64,000 nt of DNA, from assembly GCF_030814815.1 (NCBI RefSeq), contig NZ_JAUSVR010000002.1, positions 124,001-188,000 of the forward strand, written 5' to 3'. Positions within the stretch are counted from its first letter, which is position 1; the number at the start of each line of letters is the position of its first letter. A program made the translations under genes and the position numbers. Source of the DNA: Ancylobacter amanitiformis (GTDB taxonomy: Bacteria; Pseudomonadota; Alphaproteobacteria; Rhizobiales; Xanthobacteraceae). The notes under the pieces are model-generated. The model was not told the DNA's origin, made no database searches, and saw nothing but the letters and a program-made list of their open reading frames with translations. Of this stretch, positions 44,740-55,961 are shown piece by piece.

Positions 44740-46727
44740 GCGAGGTGGCGCTGCCGCGCGGGGAGGCGCACCCGCGCCGCTTTCCCGTCGGCTGGATGGT
44801 GGCGGCCATCGTGGCGCTCGCCGTTCTCGTGCCCTATGTGGCGCCGGGCACGTTCGGCTGGGCGAAGTCCTATCCCGCCACATGGATCGTGCCGATCAGC
44901 GACTGGCTGAAGGCGTTCCTCTACTGGCTGGCGCGCGACGCCACCTTCGGCCTCTTCACCTTCAAGGACATGACGCGCTTCATCTCCGGCCTGTTCGGCC
45001 ATGCGCTGGATGTGCCGAAGGCGCTGCTCTCGACCGGCATCACCCTTGGCGACGAGGACGGCGCCTTCCACATTCCTCGCCTGTCCTGGGCCGGGCTGAT
45101 CGCGGCGGTGACGATCTGGAGCTATCTGCTGGGCGGCGCGCGCCTCGCGCTGCTGGGCTTCGTCGGCTTCGCCTATATCCTTGTCTTCGGGCAGTGGGAC
45201 AGCGCGATGGTGACGCTGTCGCAGGTCATCGTCGCGGTGCTGAGCGGGGTGATCGGCGGCATCCTCGTCGGCATCCTCGCCTATCGCGTGCCGCGCATCG
45301 AGGGCGCGGTGGTGGCGGCGCTCGATTTCATGCAGACCGTGCCGACCTTCGCCTATCTGGTGCCGCTGGTGTTCCTGGTCGGCGTGGGGCCGGTGTCGGG
45401 CATGCTGGCCACCATTCTCTACGCCATGCCGCCCATGGTGCGCGTCACCATGATGGCACTGAAGCGGGTGCCGCCGGAACTGGAGGAACTCGCGCGCATG
45501 ACCGGCTGCGAGCCGCGCCAGGCGCTGTGGAAGGTGCTGGTGCCCTCCGCCCGCGACGACCTCTTGGTCGGCGTCAACCAGGTGATCATGCTGACCCTCA
45601 ACATGATCATCATCGCCGCCATGATCGGCGCCGGCGGCCTCGGCTTCGACGTGCTCAACGCGCTGCGTCAGGCCAATGGCCTCGGCAAGGGGCTGGAGGC
45701 CGGGCTTGCCGTGGTGGCGCTGGCCATCGTGCTCGACCGCATGAGCCGCGCGCTGGTGGAAATGCGCCCGGTGCACGGGCCCGCCGCGCAGCGCCGCCGG
45801 CAGCTGTTCTGGCTCGGTCTCGTCGTGCTGCTGGGCTTCACCGCGCTGTCCTTCCTCGTTCCGGCGCTGGAGAAGCTGCCGAACGAATACCGCGTCTCCA
45901 CCGGCAGCATGTGGTCGGACGTGGTGTCGTGGGTGAACATCAACATGTTCGCCACCACCGATGCCATCCGCACCTTCCTGCTGCTCTACCTGCTGGTGCC
46001 GGTGAAGACCTTCCTCATCGGCTTTCCCTGGGTCGGGCTGCTGGCGGTGGTGGGCGGTGGCGCCTATGCGCTGGGCGGCGCGCGCTTCGCGCTGGGCATG
46101 ATGGCGCTCATCGCCTTCATCCCCGTCGCCGGGCTGTGGGAACGCGGCATGACGACGATCTACCTGTGCTCGATCGCGGTCATCATCGCCATGCTGATCG
46201 GGCTGCCGCTCGGGCTGCTCGGCAGTCGCTCGGAGCGCATGCACGGCTTTCTCGGCGCGATGTGCGACACGCTGCAGACGCTGCCCTCTTTCGTCTATCT
46301 GCTGCCGGTGGTGATGCTGTTCCGCATCGGCGATGTCTCGGCGCTGGTGGCGATCGTGCTCTATGCCATGGTGCCGGCCATCCGCTTCACCGACCATGGC
46401 CTGAGGCGCGTGCCGCCGAGCCTGCAGGAGGCCGGCACCATGGCCGGCTGCACCGGCATGCAACGGCTGACCAAGGTCGAGCTGCCCTATGCGCTGCCGG
46501 AAATCATGCTGGGCGTGAACCAGGTGATCATGATGGCGCTGTCCATGCTGGTCGTGTCGTCCTTTGTCGGCACCAACGATCTCGGCAAGCAGATCCAGGT
46601 GGCGATCTCGCAGGCCGATCCCGGCAAGGGCCTGTCCGCCGGCCTCGCCATCGCCTTTCTCGGCATCCTCGCCGACCGCATGATCGGCCGCTTCGTCGCC
46701 GCCCGCCGCCAGCGCATGGGGCTGTAG
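44736..46727 (+). CDS. tmoV: TMAO ABC transporter permease TmoV, double-length
   Basis: This 663-residue membrane protein holds two ProW-like permease domains (about residues 130-345 and 420-655). Each has the coupling loop of the betaine importer class: ELARMTGCEPRQALWKVLVPSARDDLLVGVNQVIM and QEAGTMAGCTGMQRLTKVELPYALPEIMLGVNQVIM (both quoted only to show the internal duplication, here joined from motif pieces). The repeated GVNQVIMxxLxM helix shows that the gene arose by internal duplication. The GTG at 44736 overlaps tmoW. Confidence 0.86.
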   Translation: MSEVALPRGEAHPRRFPVGWMVAAIVALAVLVPYVAPGTFGWAKSYPATWIVPISDWLKAFLYWLARDATFGLFTFKDMTRFISGLFGHALDVPKALLSTGITLGDEDGAFHIPRLSWAGLIAAVTIWSYLLGGARLALLGFVGFAYILVFGQWDSAMVTLSQVIVAVLSGVIGGILVGILAYRVPRIEGAVVAALDFMQTVPTFAYLVPLVFLVGVGPVSGMLATILYAMPPMVRVTMMALKRVPPELEELARMTGCEPRQALWKVLVPSARDDLLVGVNQVIMLTLNMIIIAAMIGAGGLGFDVLNALRQANGLGKGLEAGLAVVALAIVLDRMSRALVEMRPVHGPAAQRRRQLFWLGLVVLLGFTALSFLVPALEKLPNEYRVSTGSMWSDVVSWVNINMFATTDAIRTFLLLYLLVPVKTFLIGFPWVGLLAVVGGGAYALGGARFALGMMALIAFIPVAGLWERGMTTIYLCSIAVIIAMLIGLPLGLLGSRSERMHGFLGAMCDTLQTLPSFVYLLPVVMLFRIGDVSALVAIVLYAMVPAIRFTDHGLRRVPPSLQEAGTMAGCTGMQRLTKVELPYALPEIMLGVNQVIMMALSMLVVSSFVGTNDLGKQIQVAISQADPGKGLSAGLAIAFLGILADRMIGRFVAARRQRMGL

Positions 46728-46744
46728 GCGGCGGCTCCCGGTCC

Positions 46745-48619
<1,875 letters not shown>

Positions 48620-48707
48620 TGGCGTTCCTCCCGCGTTCTTATTTGCGGCGTTCTTGTCATTTTGCGCCAGCCTCCGCCTGATGCGCGCGGATGGCAATAG
48701 CCAGAAA

Positions 48708-48736
48708 CTGAACACTGCGTTCGCCCGGCTGTTCAG
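48708..48736. promoter_or_regulatory. Candidate activator-binding inverted repeat
   Basis: CTGAACA (48708-48714) and TGTTCAG (48730-48736) are perfect 7-bp inverted half-sites with centres about two helical turns apart. The site is about 65 bases upstream of the -24 box at 48801, a normal distance for an upstream activator site of a Fis-type sigma-54 activator. Confidence 0.55.
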
Positions 48737-48800
48737 GCGCTGGACGGTCGGGACGCACGGCGCGTCCACCAAGCCATTGTTATATAAGAAAAACACTCCC

Positions 48801-48815
48801 TGGCACGGATGCTGC
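48801..48815 (+). promoter_or_regulatory. Sigma-54 promoter of the alcohol dehydrogenase gene
   Basis: TGGCACGGATGCTGC carries a perfect -24 element (TGGCACG) and a near-consensus -12 element (CTGC) at exact spacing. The start codon of the alcohol dehydrogenase lies 56 bases downstream. Confidence 0.8.
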
Positions 48816-48870
48816 GCTTGTCCCTTTGGCGGCGGCGGCTGCCGGCGCGGAAAAAACAAGGGAGAACGCC

Positions 48871-49923
48871 ATGAAGGCTCAGGTCCTGAAAACCTATGAC
48901 GAAAAACTCGCCGGCGATCGCTGGGTGGTCGAGGCGGACGTGCCCGACCCGAAGATCGTCAAGTCGACCGACGTCATCGTGCGCGTCGGCGGCGCCGGTG
49001 TCTGCCGCACCGACCTGCACATCATCGAGGGCGTGTGGAAGCCGCACATGGACCCGACCGGCGACCAGTTGCTGCCGCTCATCATGGGCCATGAGAATGC
49101 CGGCTGGATCGAGGAGGTCGGCAGGGAAGTCGAGGGGTTGAAGAAGGGCGATCCGGTCATCGTTCACCCCAAGATCACCGGCGGCACCTGCCTTGCCTGC
49201 CGGCGCGGCTTCGACATGCACGGGCCGGGCAAGTTTCCGGGGCTCGATTGCGACGGCGGCTATGCCGAGTTCATCTGCACCTCGGAGCGCAACATCGTGC
49301 CGCTGCCGCGCACGCTGGCGCCGAAGGAAGTGGCGCCCTATGCCGATGCCGGGCTCACGGCCTATCGCGCGGTGAAGAAGGCGACCCGCCACCTGCTGCC
49401 GGGCGAGAATTGCGTCGTCATCGGCGCCGGCGGCCTCGGCCATATCGGCATCCAGTGCCTCAAGGCGATGTGCGCCGCCGACATCATCGTGGTCGACAAG
49501 TCCGACGCCTCGCTCGCGCTTGCCGCCAAGAGCGGCGCCGACAAGACGGTGAAGGCCGACGGCAACGAGGTGGAGGCGGTGCTGGAACTCACGGGCGGCG
49601 TCGGCGCCGAGGCGGTGATCGACTTTGTGGGCGAGAAGGGCACCACGACCAAGGGCCTCAAGATGACGCGGCCCATGGGCAGCTATTACATCGTGGGCTA
49701 TGGCGAGGACATCCAGATCCCCGCGGTCGACCTGATCATCTCCGAGCGCAACATCATCGGCAACCTGGTCGGAACCTGGGCGGAACTGACCGAACTGATG
49801 GCGCTGGCCGATCGTGGCCTGGTTCATCTGGCAACCACGGAATACAAGCTGTCGGATGCCAACCAGGCGCTGCACGACCTCAATGCCGGTAAGATCCACG
49901 GCCGGGCCGTGCTGATCCCCTGA
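48871..49923 (+). CDS. Zinc-dependent NAD(P)-alcohol dehydrogenase
   Basis: This 350-residue medium-chain dehydrogenase has catalytic-zinc ligands C45 (GVCRTDLH), H74 (MGHENAG) and probably D159 (PYADAGLTAYR). The cofactor motif is VVIGAGGLGHIGIQ. The structural zinc loop is incomplete: only C107, C110 and perhaps C127 are present instead of four cysteines. Position next to the monooxygenase suggests oxidation of the alcohol it makes (for example 2-propanol from propane, or an acetol-type product). The ATG at 48871 starts the family sequence; upstream in-frame residues are noise. Confidence 0.88.
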   Translation: MKAQVLKTYDEKLAGDRWVVEADVPDPKIVKSTDVIVRVGGAGVCRTDLHIIEGVWKPHMDPTGDQLLPLIMGHENAGWIEEVGREVEGLKKGDPVIVHPKITGGTCLACRRGFDMHGPGKFPGLDCDGGYAEFICTSERNIVPLPRTLAPKEVAPYADAGLTAYRAVKKATRHLLPGENCVVIGAGGLGHIGIQCLKAMCAADIIVVDKSDASLALAAKSGADKTVKADGNEVEAVLELTGGVGAEAVIDFVGEKGTTTKGLKMTRPMGSYYIVGYGEDIQIPAVDLIISERNIIGNLVGTWAELTELMALADRGLVHLATTEYKLSDANQALHDLNAGKIHGRAVLIP

Positions 49924-50191
49924 GGCCGGTGCGGCATGATGTTGCCGCCGCATGGCAATGTCGGCCGGCAAAATTCTGGAATACCATATATCATTTCGGC
50001 GTCCCGGAAAATATATGTCGCGACGCAGCAATGAATTCGGTAAGTAAGTGTTGTTGTCTGTCTCTTCGGCGACGCAACATTTTCTCAAAATGAAACAACA
50101 ACAAGCTGGAGATTCGCAAAACGGATCAATCCAGCCGGTCATTGGAAGCGGCGAGCCTGAAAAGTCGTTAAAACACCTACTGCGACGAGTT
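49924..50191. promoter_or_regulatory. Upstream control region of mimA with direct repeats
   Basis: This AT-rich region upstream of the mimA promoter contains GCGACGCAGCA (50020-50030) and GCGACGCAACA (50069-50079), 49 bases apart. It also contains a TTGTTGT/ACAACAA pair framing 50050-50104. These are good candidates for upstream sites of an AcoR-type activator acting on the sigma-54 promoter at 50192. Confidence 0.5.
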
Positions 50192-50206
50192 GGCACGCCT
50201 CTTGCG
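50192..50206 (+). promoter_or_regulatory. Sigma-54 promoter of the monooxygenase operon
   Basis: TGGCACGCCTCTTGC is a full consensus -24/-12 promoter (TGGCACG, 4 bases, TTGC). Transcription would start near 50218, giving an untranslated leader of about 310 bases before mimA. Confidence 0.88.
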
Positions 50207-50217
50207 AACCTTCACAT

Positions 50218-50526
50218 TAGAAAAATGCTGACTGGTCCCACGGGACGAGAAGCGACAAGAACGAAGGGGAGATATCCGAGGAAGGCACCGGCGCGGCACC
50301 CCGCCGCCGGCCGGTGGACGATGTTCGCGCCCTGAGCGCGGCCATCGAACCGCCAGACACGTCCCTCGGATCTTGGACCTTTGCCGTCGTCGAACCCGCC
50401 TGCCGCGCCGCGCGTCGGGCAAGGGTTCGCCATGTCCAAAGCCCGGCCGCCGGGCGGCACCGCGTGCCGCGCTGGCGACGGGAGGAAACAGACCGTGGAC
50501 TCCGATCCAGGAGGAGGATGGTAGAA
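50218..50526 (+). other. Long 5' leader of the monooxygenase operon
   Basis: About 310 bases separate the predicted transcription start from the mimA start codon. The segment is G+C-rich with several self-complementary pieces (for example around 50287-50320). No recognised riboswitch or leader peptide was identified. The frame of mimA stays open back to 50314 but those residues match nothing known. Confidence 0.45.
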
Positions 50527-52197
50527 ATGACCAACACACTGACCCTCAACAAGATCACGGCGCAGAAGGGCATTCCCGTCGCGGAAGCCGCCAAGAAGAT
50601 CGCCGATCTCGGGTGGAATCCCTCCTATGTGCAGGAGGCGATGACCTTCCCCACCGACTACAAGATCACCAAGGCGCCGCGCGACCCGATGAAGCAGGTG
50701 CTGCGTTCCTACTTCCCGATGCAGGAAGAGAAGGACAACCGCGTCTATGGCGCGCTCGACGCGGCGCTGCGCGGCGACATGTTCCGCAATGTCGAGCCGC
50801 GCTGGGTGGAGTGGATGAAGCTCTTCCTCGCCATCATCCCGTTCCCGGAAATCTCGGCCGCGCGCTCCATGGCGATGGTCGGGCGCCTGGCGCCGGGTGA
50901 GGAACTGCGCACCGGCTTCACCATGCAGATGGTCGACGAGTTTCGCCATTCCACGATTCAGATGAACCTGAAGAAGTGGTACATGGAGAACTATATCGAT
51001 CCGGCCGGCTTCGACATCACCGAGGAAGCCTTCGGCAAGTGCTACGCCACCACGATCGGCCGCCAGTTCGGCGAAGGCTTCATCACCGGTGACGCCATCA
51101 CCTCGGCCAATGTCTACCTCACCGTCGTGGCGGAAACCGCGTTCACCAACACGCTGTTCGTCGCCATGCCCTCCGAAGCCGCCCGCAACGGCGACTACGC
51201 GCTGCCGACCGTGTTCCTCTCGGTGCAGTCCGACGAGAGCCGGCATGTCGGCAACGGCCATTCCATGCTGATGTCCATGTTGAAGGAGCCGGAGAACCAC
51301 CTCCTGCTGGAGCGCGACATGCGCTATGCCTTCTGGCAGAACCATGCCATCGTGGATGCCGCCATCGGCACCTTCATCGAATATGGCACCACCAACCGCG
51401 ACAAGAACAAAGAGTCCTACGCGGAGATGTGGCATCGCTGGATCTTCGAGGATTACTACCGCACCTACATGCTTCCGCTTGAGAAGTACGGCATCAAGAT
51501 CCACCACGATGACGTGCAGACGGCGTGGAAGCGCATCACCGAGAAGAATTACGTCCACAAGATCGCGCAGTTCTTCTCGGTCGGCTGGCCGGTGAATTTC
51601 TGGCGCATCGAGGCCCAGACCGACAAGGACTTCGAGTGGTTCGAGTCCAAGTATCCGGGCTGGTATGGCGAGTTCGGCGAGTACTGGAAGTGGTACGAGA
51701 AGCTCTCGCATCGCGGCCAGACCAACATCACCTTCAACCCCGACACCGGCTATGTCTATCCGCACCGGTGCTGGAGCTCGATGGTGCCCTGCGTGGTGCG
51801 CGAGGACATCGTCACCGACACGATCGACGGCCAGCTGCACACCTTCGCCCATGAACTCGACCGCTGGACCGCGGTTGAAGCTTTCGCCGGCGAATATCAG
51901 GGCCGTCCGACCCCGGCGATGGGCCGCTTCAGCGGTCGTCGCGAATGGGAAAGCTGCTACCACGACTGGGATCTGGCGGACGCCATCAAGGATCTCGGCT
52001 TCGTGCGCACCGACGGCAAGACCCTGGTGCCGCAGCCGCACCTGCGCTTCGAGCAGGACGAGATGTGGACGCTGGACGATGTGCGCGGCTTCACGCTGAA
52101 GAGCCCGCTCATCACCCTGCGGGGCATGAGCGAGGCCGAACGCGAGACGCACCTCGCGCAGTACCGCGCCGGCTTCACCATCAACCCCTGCAACTGA
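50527..52197 (+). CDS. mimA: Soluble diiron monooxygenase hydroxylase large subunit (MimA/PrmA type)
   Basis: This 556-residue protein closely follows the MimA/PrmA pattern of propane, acetone and phenol monooxygenases. It has SYFPMQEEKDNRVYGA, FPEISAARSM, QFGEGFITGDAIT and YPHRCWSSMVPC. The diiron ligands expected for the fold are E108, E138 and H141 (DEFRH), E203, E237 and H240 (DESRH). It is the oxygen-activating subunit in the cytoplasmic hydroxylase. The second ATG (50527) is favoured because GGAGGAGG sits directly against the first ATG at 50518. Control is by the sigma-54 promoter at 50192. Confidence 0.92.
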   Translation: MTNTLTLNKITAQKGIPVAEAAKKIADLGWNPSYVQEAMTFPTDYKITKAPRDPMKQVLRSYFPMQEEKDNRVYGALDAALRGDMFRNVEPRWVEWMKLFLAIIPFPEISAARSMAMVGRLAPGEELRTGFTMQMVDEFRHSTIQMNLKKWYMENYIDPAGFDITEEAFGKCYATTIGRQFGEGFITGDAITSANVYLTVVAETAFTNTLFVAMPSEAARNGDYALPTVFLSVQSDESRHVGNGHSMLMSMLKEPENHLLLERDMRYAFWQNHAIVDAAIGTFIEYGTTNRDKNKESYAEMWHRWIFEDYYRTYMLPLEKYGIKIHHDDVQTAWKRITEKNYVHKIAQFFSVGWPVNFWRIEAQTDKDFEWFESKYPGWYGEFGEYWKWYEKLSHRGQTNITFNPDTGYVYPHRCWSSMVPCVVREDIVTDTIDGQLHTFAHELDRWTAVEAFAGEYQGRPTPAMGRFSGRREWESCYHDWDLADAIKDLGFVRTDGKTLVPQPHLRFEQDEMWTLDDVRGFTLKSPLITLRGMSEAERETHLAQYRAGFTINPCN

Positions 52198-52271
52198 GCG
52201 CATGGCCGGGGCCGGTTCATCCGGCCCCGTGCCTGCCATCCGCCTGCACACATCCGAGGGGAGGTCGCGCG

Positions 52272-53333
52272 ATGGGCGACGTCTATACCGTCCGCTTGAA
52301 CCCGGTCGGCGTCGAATTCGAGGTCGAGGAGGGCGAGACCGTCCTCGATGCCGCGTTCCGGCAGGGTATCGCCCTGCCGCACGGCTGCAAGGAAGGCCGC
52401 TGCGCCGCCTGCAAATGCGTGCTGAACGAGGGCGAGGTGGAAATGAAGACCTATTCCACCTTCGCGCTCAACGAGATGGAGCGGGACCAGAACCACATTC
52501 TCCTGTGCCGCACGCTCGTCTACACCGATATCGACGTCGACCTGCTCAACTATGACGAGGAACTGCTGTCGAAGTCGATCCCGGTCCGCAGCATCGCAGG
52601 GCAGGTGAAGCGGGTCGTCGAACTCACCCACGACATCCGTCGTCTGGAAATCGAGCTCGATCAGCCCATCAAATTCTGGGCGGGGCAATATGTCGACATC
52701 ACGCTCCCGGGACCAGAGGCGATTACGCGTTCGTTTTCCATGGCAAATACGCCGATCGAAGGCAAAGAGCTCGCGTTCATCATCAAGAAATACCCCAATG
52801 GACGCTTCTCCTCCCGCCTCGATGGAGAACTCACGCCCGGAACCCGTCTCGATGCCCGAGGCCCCTTCGGAACCTGCTTCCGCCGGGAAGGCCGATCCGG
52901 CGCCCTGATCCTGGTGGGCGGCGGCTCGGGCATGTCGCCGCTGTGGTCGATCCTCAACGACCACTTCCAGAGCGGGGAGGACCGCGAGGTGCATTTCTTC
53001 TACGGCGCCCGCACGCAGAAGGATCTGTTCTACCTCGACGAATTCGCGCGGCTCGCCGCGGAATATCCCCGCTTCCACTTCATCCCGGCGCTCTCGCATG
53101 CCGGCGATGACGCCGGCTGGACCGGCGAGACGGGCTTCGTGCACGAGGTGCTCGACGCGCATCTGCGCCGGCTCGAATTCGGCGAGGACTGCGATGTCTA
53201 TGCCTGCGGCCCCGAGCCGATGATCGAGGCGCTGGTGCCGGTTCTGCAACTGAACGACGTCGCCACGGAGCGGATCCACTTCGACAAGTTCACGCCGGCA
53301 TCCGCCACCACGGAGAGTTTCGCTCACAGCTGA
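52272..53333 (+). CDS. mimB: Monooxygenase NADH reductase (MimB/PrmB type)
   Basis: This 353-residue reductase has an N-terminal 2Fe-2S domain with C39, C44, C47 and C79 (CKEGRCAACK...LLC). An FAD domain (ITRSFSMANTP) and an NAD domain (LVGGGSGMSPLWS, YACGPEPMIEA) follow. It delivers electrons from NADH to the diiron hydroxylase. It begins 74 bases after mimA. Confidence 0.92.
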   Translation: MGDVYTVRLNPVGVEFEVEEGETVLDAAFRQGIALPHGCKEGRCAACKCVLNEGEVEMKTYSTFALNEMERDQNHILLCRTLVYTDIDVDLLNYDEELLSKSIPVRSIAGQVKRVVELTHDIRRLEIELDQPIKFWAGQYVDITLPGPEAITRSFSMANTPIEGKELAFIIKKYPNGRFSSRLDGELTPGTRLDARGPFGTCFRREGRSGALILVGGGSGMSPLWSILNDHFQSGEDREVHFFYGARTQKDLFYLDEFARLAAEYPRFHFIPALSHAGDDAGWTGETGFVHEVLDAHLRRLEFGEDCDVYACGPEPMIEALVPVLQLNDVATERIHFDKFTPASATTESFAHS

Positions 53334-53388
53334 GTGAACCGTCTTCCACGCCGTCTCAATTGAAGTCGCCAATAAAAGGGAGGAACAC

Positions 53389-54459
53389 ATGACCGCCACA
53401 GAACCGGCAACGTTCAAGTCGGGGGCTGCCGGCTCGGCGATCTTCGCCGATAGCGATAGCCGCAAATACCGTTACTTCGAGCCGCGCGGCAAGCGCGCCA
53501 CCCATTACGAGGACGTCACGGTCGACGTCCAGCCCGATCCCGAGCGTTACCTGCTGCAGGACTGGATCATCTCCTTCGCCAATGGCAAGGGCGCCTATTC
53601 CAAGGACAATACCGCCGCGCTGAGTTCCAACTGGCACCTGTTCCGCGCCCCGGACCAGGAGTGGGAGCGCACCCATTACCAGCGCCAGTCCAAGATCGAG
53701 GCGATGGTGCAGGCGGTCATCGCCAATGGCCGCAAGGCCGGCGCGCCCAAGGCCTTCGACCGCGCCTGGATCAAGGTGCTGCAGACCCATCTCGGGGCGT
53801 GGAAGCACGCGGAGTTCGGCCTTGGCACCGCGCTGATGCAGGCGCAGCGCTACGGCTACACGCAGATGATCAACAACGCGACGCTGACCAACTCGTCGTA
53901 CAAGCTGCGTCTGGCCCAGGACATCACGCTCTACCTCGCCGAAATCGGCATGGACATTCCCGGCTTCGACGACGAGGCGGGCAAGCGCGCCTGGCTTGAG
54001 GAAGGGGTGTGGCAGGGCACCCGCCACGCGGTCGAGGCCATCATGGGCGCGACCGATTATCTCGAACAGTATTTCGCCATCAACATCGTGTTCGAGCCGC
54101 TGGTGGGCGAGCTGTTCCGCTCGGGCTTCCTCATGCAGGTGGCCTCGCCCAATGGCGATTTCATCACCCCGTCGGTGATCTCGGCGGCCGAGGCCGACTA
54201 CGAGCGCAACCTCGCCAACGCCATCGACCTGTTCCATGTGCTGGTCCACGACGCCGAGCATGCGGGGCACAACAAGGGCCTGTTCCAGGCCTGGCTGCAC
54301 AAGCACACGGTGCTCGCCGCCAAGGCCGCCGCCGGCCTGCAGCCCATCTGGTCGCAGCCCCATTCCAAGCCGGTGTCCTACGCCGACGCGCACGGCCATT
54401 CGCTGGAACGCTTCGGCAAGATCCTCGGCGAGCTCGGCCTCGACATTCCCAGGGAGTGA
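53389..54459 (+). CDS. mimC: Monooxygenase hydroxylase small subunit (MimC/PrmC type)
   Basis: This 356-residue beta subunit has the helical fold of the family without full diiron ligands. Recognisable pieces are KYRYFEPRGKRATHYEDVTVDVQPDPERYLLQDW, GLGTALMQAQRYGYTQMINNA, and EAIMGATDYLEQYFAINIVFEPLVGELFRSGF. It pairs with MimA in the hydroxylase. It lies 55 bases after mimB. Confidence 0.9.
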   Translation: MTATEPATFKSGAAGSAIFADSDSRKYRYFEPRGKRATHYEDVTVDVQPDPERYLLQDWIISFANGKGAYSKDNTAALSSNWHLFRAPDQEWERTHYQRQSKIEAMVQAVIANGRKAGAPKAFDRAWIKVLQTHLGAWKHAEFGLGTALMQAQRYGYTQMINNATLTNSSYKLRLAQDITLYLAEIGMDIPGFDDEAGKRAWLEEGVWQGTRHAVEAIMGATDYLEQYFAINIVFEPLVGELFRSGFLMQVASPNGDFITPSVISAAEADYERNLANAIDLFHVLVHDAEHAGHNKGLFQAWLHKHTVLAAKAAAGLQPIWSQPHSKPVSYADAHGHSLERFGKILGELGLDIPRE

Positions 54460-54465
54460 CCATCC

Positions 54466-54837
54466 ATGTCCGTGACATCGCGTTCCGCCACCAACAGCAA
54501 CATCTTCCAGAAGATGGACGCCATCGTCTTCAACCAGACGATTTCGCATCAGTGCGGCGTCACCATGAATGACAGCGTCGAGGCCCGCGCCATCGCCGAG
54601 TTCATGGCCCAGAAGCCCAATGTCACCGTGACCTATCAGCCGGCGCTGATACGCATCGATGGCGAGGGCAAGATCGTGTTCAAGATGGACGAGATCGGCG
54701 AGATCCTCGGCAAGGAAATGAATGCCGAGATCTTCGAGGTCAACACGTCCACCCACTATGGCCGCATGATCCGCGTCGACGACAACACCGTCACGCTGTT
54801 CGGCGACATGGACGAGATGCGCCAATACATCGAGTGA
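54466..54837 (+). CDS. mimD: Monooxygenase coupling protein (MimD/PrmD type)
   Basis: This 123-residue cofactor-free effector has the typical sequence VGVTMNDSVEARAIAEFM-like segment (here CGVTMNDSVEARAIAEFMAQ) and YQPALIRIDGEGKIVFKMDEIGEILG. Such proteins bind the hydroxylase and tune oxygen and substrate access. It follows mimC by 6 bases. Confidence 0.9.
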   Translation: MSVTSRSATNSNIFQKMDAIVFNQTISHQCGVTMNDSVEARAIAEFMAQKPNVTVTYQPALIRIDGEGKIVFKMDEIGEILGKEMNAEIFEVNTSTHYGRMIRVDDNTVTLFGDMDEMRQYIE

Positions 54838-54850
54838 ACGCGCCGGCCGC

Positions 54851-54874
54851 CCGGGGGAGGGGCTTCTCCCCCGG
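54851..54874 (+). other. Hairpin between mimD and the amidohydrolase gene
   Basis: CCGGGGGAG (54851-54859) and CTCCCCCGG (54866-54874) form a perfect 9-bp stem with a 6-base loop 14 bases after mimD. It may partly terminate transcription after mimABCD or stabilise that message. Confidence 0.6.
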
Positions 54875-54933
54875 CTTGCCCGCGCCCGCGGTGGCCGGCC
54901 CGCTGCGGGAACCACATCAGAAGGGAGAACGCC

Positions 54934-55956
54934 ATGTACACGACGCCCGACGGCGAAGAGGTCTTCATCATTGACGGCCATACGCATTTCTGGGACGGCA
55001 GCCCGGAAAACCAGAAGAACATCCATGGCAAGCAGTTCATCGACTGCTTCTACGGCTACCACTCTTCGCTGAGCCCCAAGGACAAGCTGTGGACCCGCGA
55101 GCAGTTCGCCAAATACAGCGCCGACAAGATGTATCATGATCTGTTCGTCGATGGTCCCGACGACATGGCCATCGTGCAGTCGACCTATCTCAAGGACTTC
55201 TACAAGAACGGCTTCAACACCATCGAGCGCAATCATGAGATGGCGAAGGGCCAGCCGGGCCGCTTCATCGTCAACGGCGCCTACGATCCGCGCGACGGCG
55301 AGGAAGCGCTCGAATACATCCACTTCCTCAAGGAAACCTACGACGTCAAGGGCGTGAAGCTCTACACTGCGGAGTGGAAGGGTGAATCGCGCGGCTGGAA
55401 GCTGACCGATCCCAATTCCTATCGCTGCCTGGAGCTGTGCCAGAAGCTCGGCATCACCAACGTTCACATCCACAAGGGCCCGACCATCATCCCGCTCGAC
55501 AAGGACGCCTTCGACGTCCACGACGTCGACCATGTCGCGACCGACTTCCAGGGGCTCAACTTCATCATCGAGCATTGCGGCCTGCCCCGGCTCGACGATT
55601 TCTGCTGGATCGCGGTGCAGGAGACCAATGTCTATGGCGGCCTCGCCGTGGCGCTGCCCTTCATCCATTCCCGTCCGCGCTATTTCGCCGAAGTCATCAG
55701 CGAATTGCTGTTCTGGGTCGGCGAGGACAAGCTGCTGTTCGGCTCGGACTACGCCATCTGGACGCCGCGCTGGCTGGTCGAGAAGTTCTGGAACTTCGAG
55801 ATTCCCGAGGACATCAAGCAGGAACACGGCGTCGACCTGACCCGCGAGGCCAAGCGCAAGATCCTCGGCCTCAACGCCGCGCGGCTCTACAATATCGACG
55901 TGGAAGCGCAGAAGGTGCGCCTGAAGAACTCCCCGCTCGCCGTCGCCGCGGAGTAG
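54934..55956 (+). CDS. Amidohydrolase (monooxygenase-cluster type)
   Basis: This 340-residue amidohydrolase-2 family protein has the metal motif DGHTHFWDG near residue 10, HIHKGPTIIPLD, HCGLPRLDD and a closing FGSDYAIWTPRW with the catalytic aspartate. A homologue is regularly found in propane and Mim monooxygenase loci of actinobacteria, where its task is not settled; involvement in oxygenase maturation or in hydrolysis of a downstream ring or ester product has been considered. It is followed 5 bases later by the MIP18-type gene. Confidence 0.85.
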   Translation: MYTTPDGEEVFIIDGHTHFWDGSPENQKNIHGKQFIDCFYGYHSSLSPKDKLWTREQFAKYSADKMYHDLFVDGPDDMAIVQSTYLKDFYKNGFNTIERNHEMAKGQPGRFIVNGAYDPRDGEEALEYIHFLKETYDVKGVKLYTAEWKGESRGWKLTDPNSYRCLELCQKLGITNVHIHKGPTIIPLDKDAFDVHDVDHVATDFQGLNFIIEHCGLPRLDDFCWIAVQETNVYGGLAVALPFIHSRPRYFAEVISELLFWVGEDKLLFGSDYAIWTPRWLVEKFWNFEIPEDIKQEHGVDLTREAKRKILGLNAARLYNIDVEAQKVRLKNSPLAVAAE

Positions 55957-55961
55957 GCGCG

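Noticed and set aside
50314-50526. N-terminal extension of MimA
   Set aside because: The extra residues are low complexity and the ribosome site sits just before 50518-50527.
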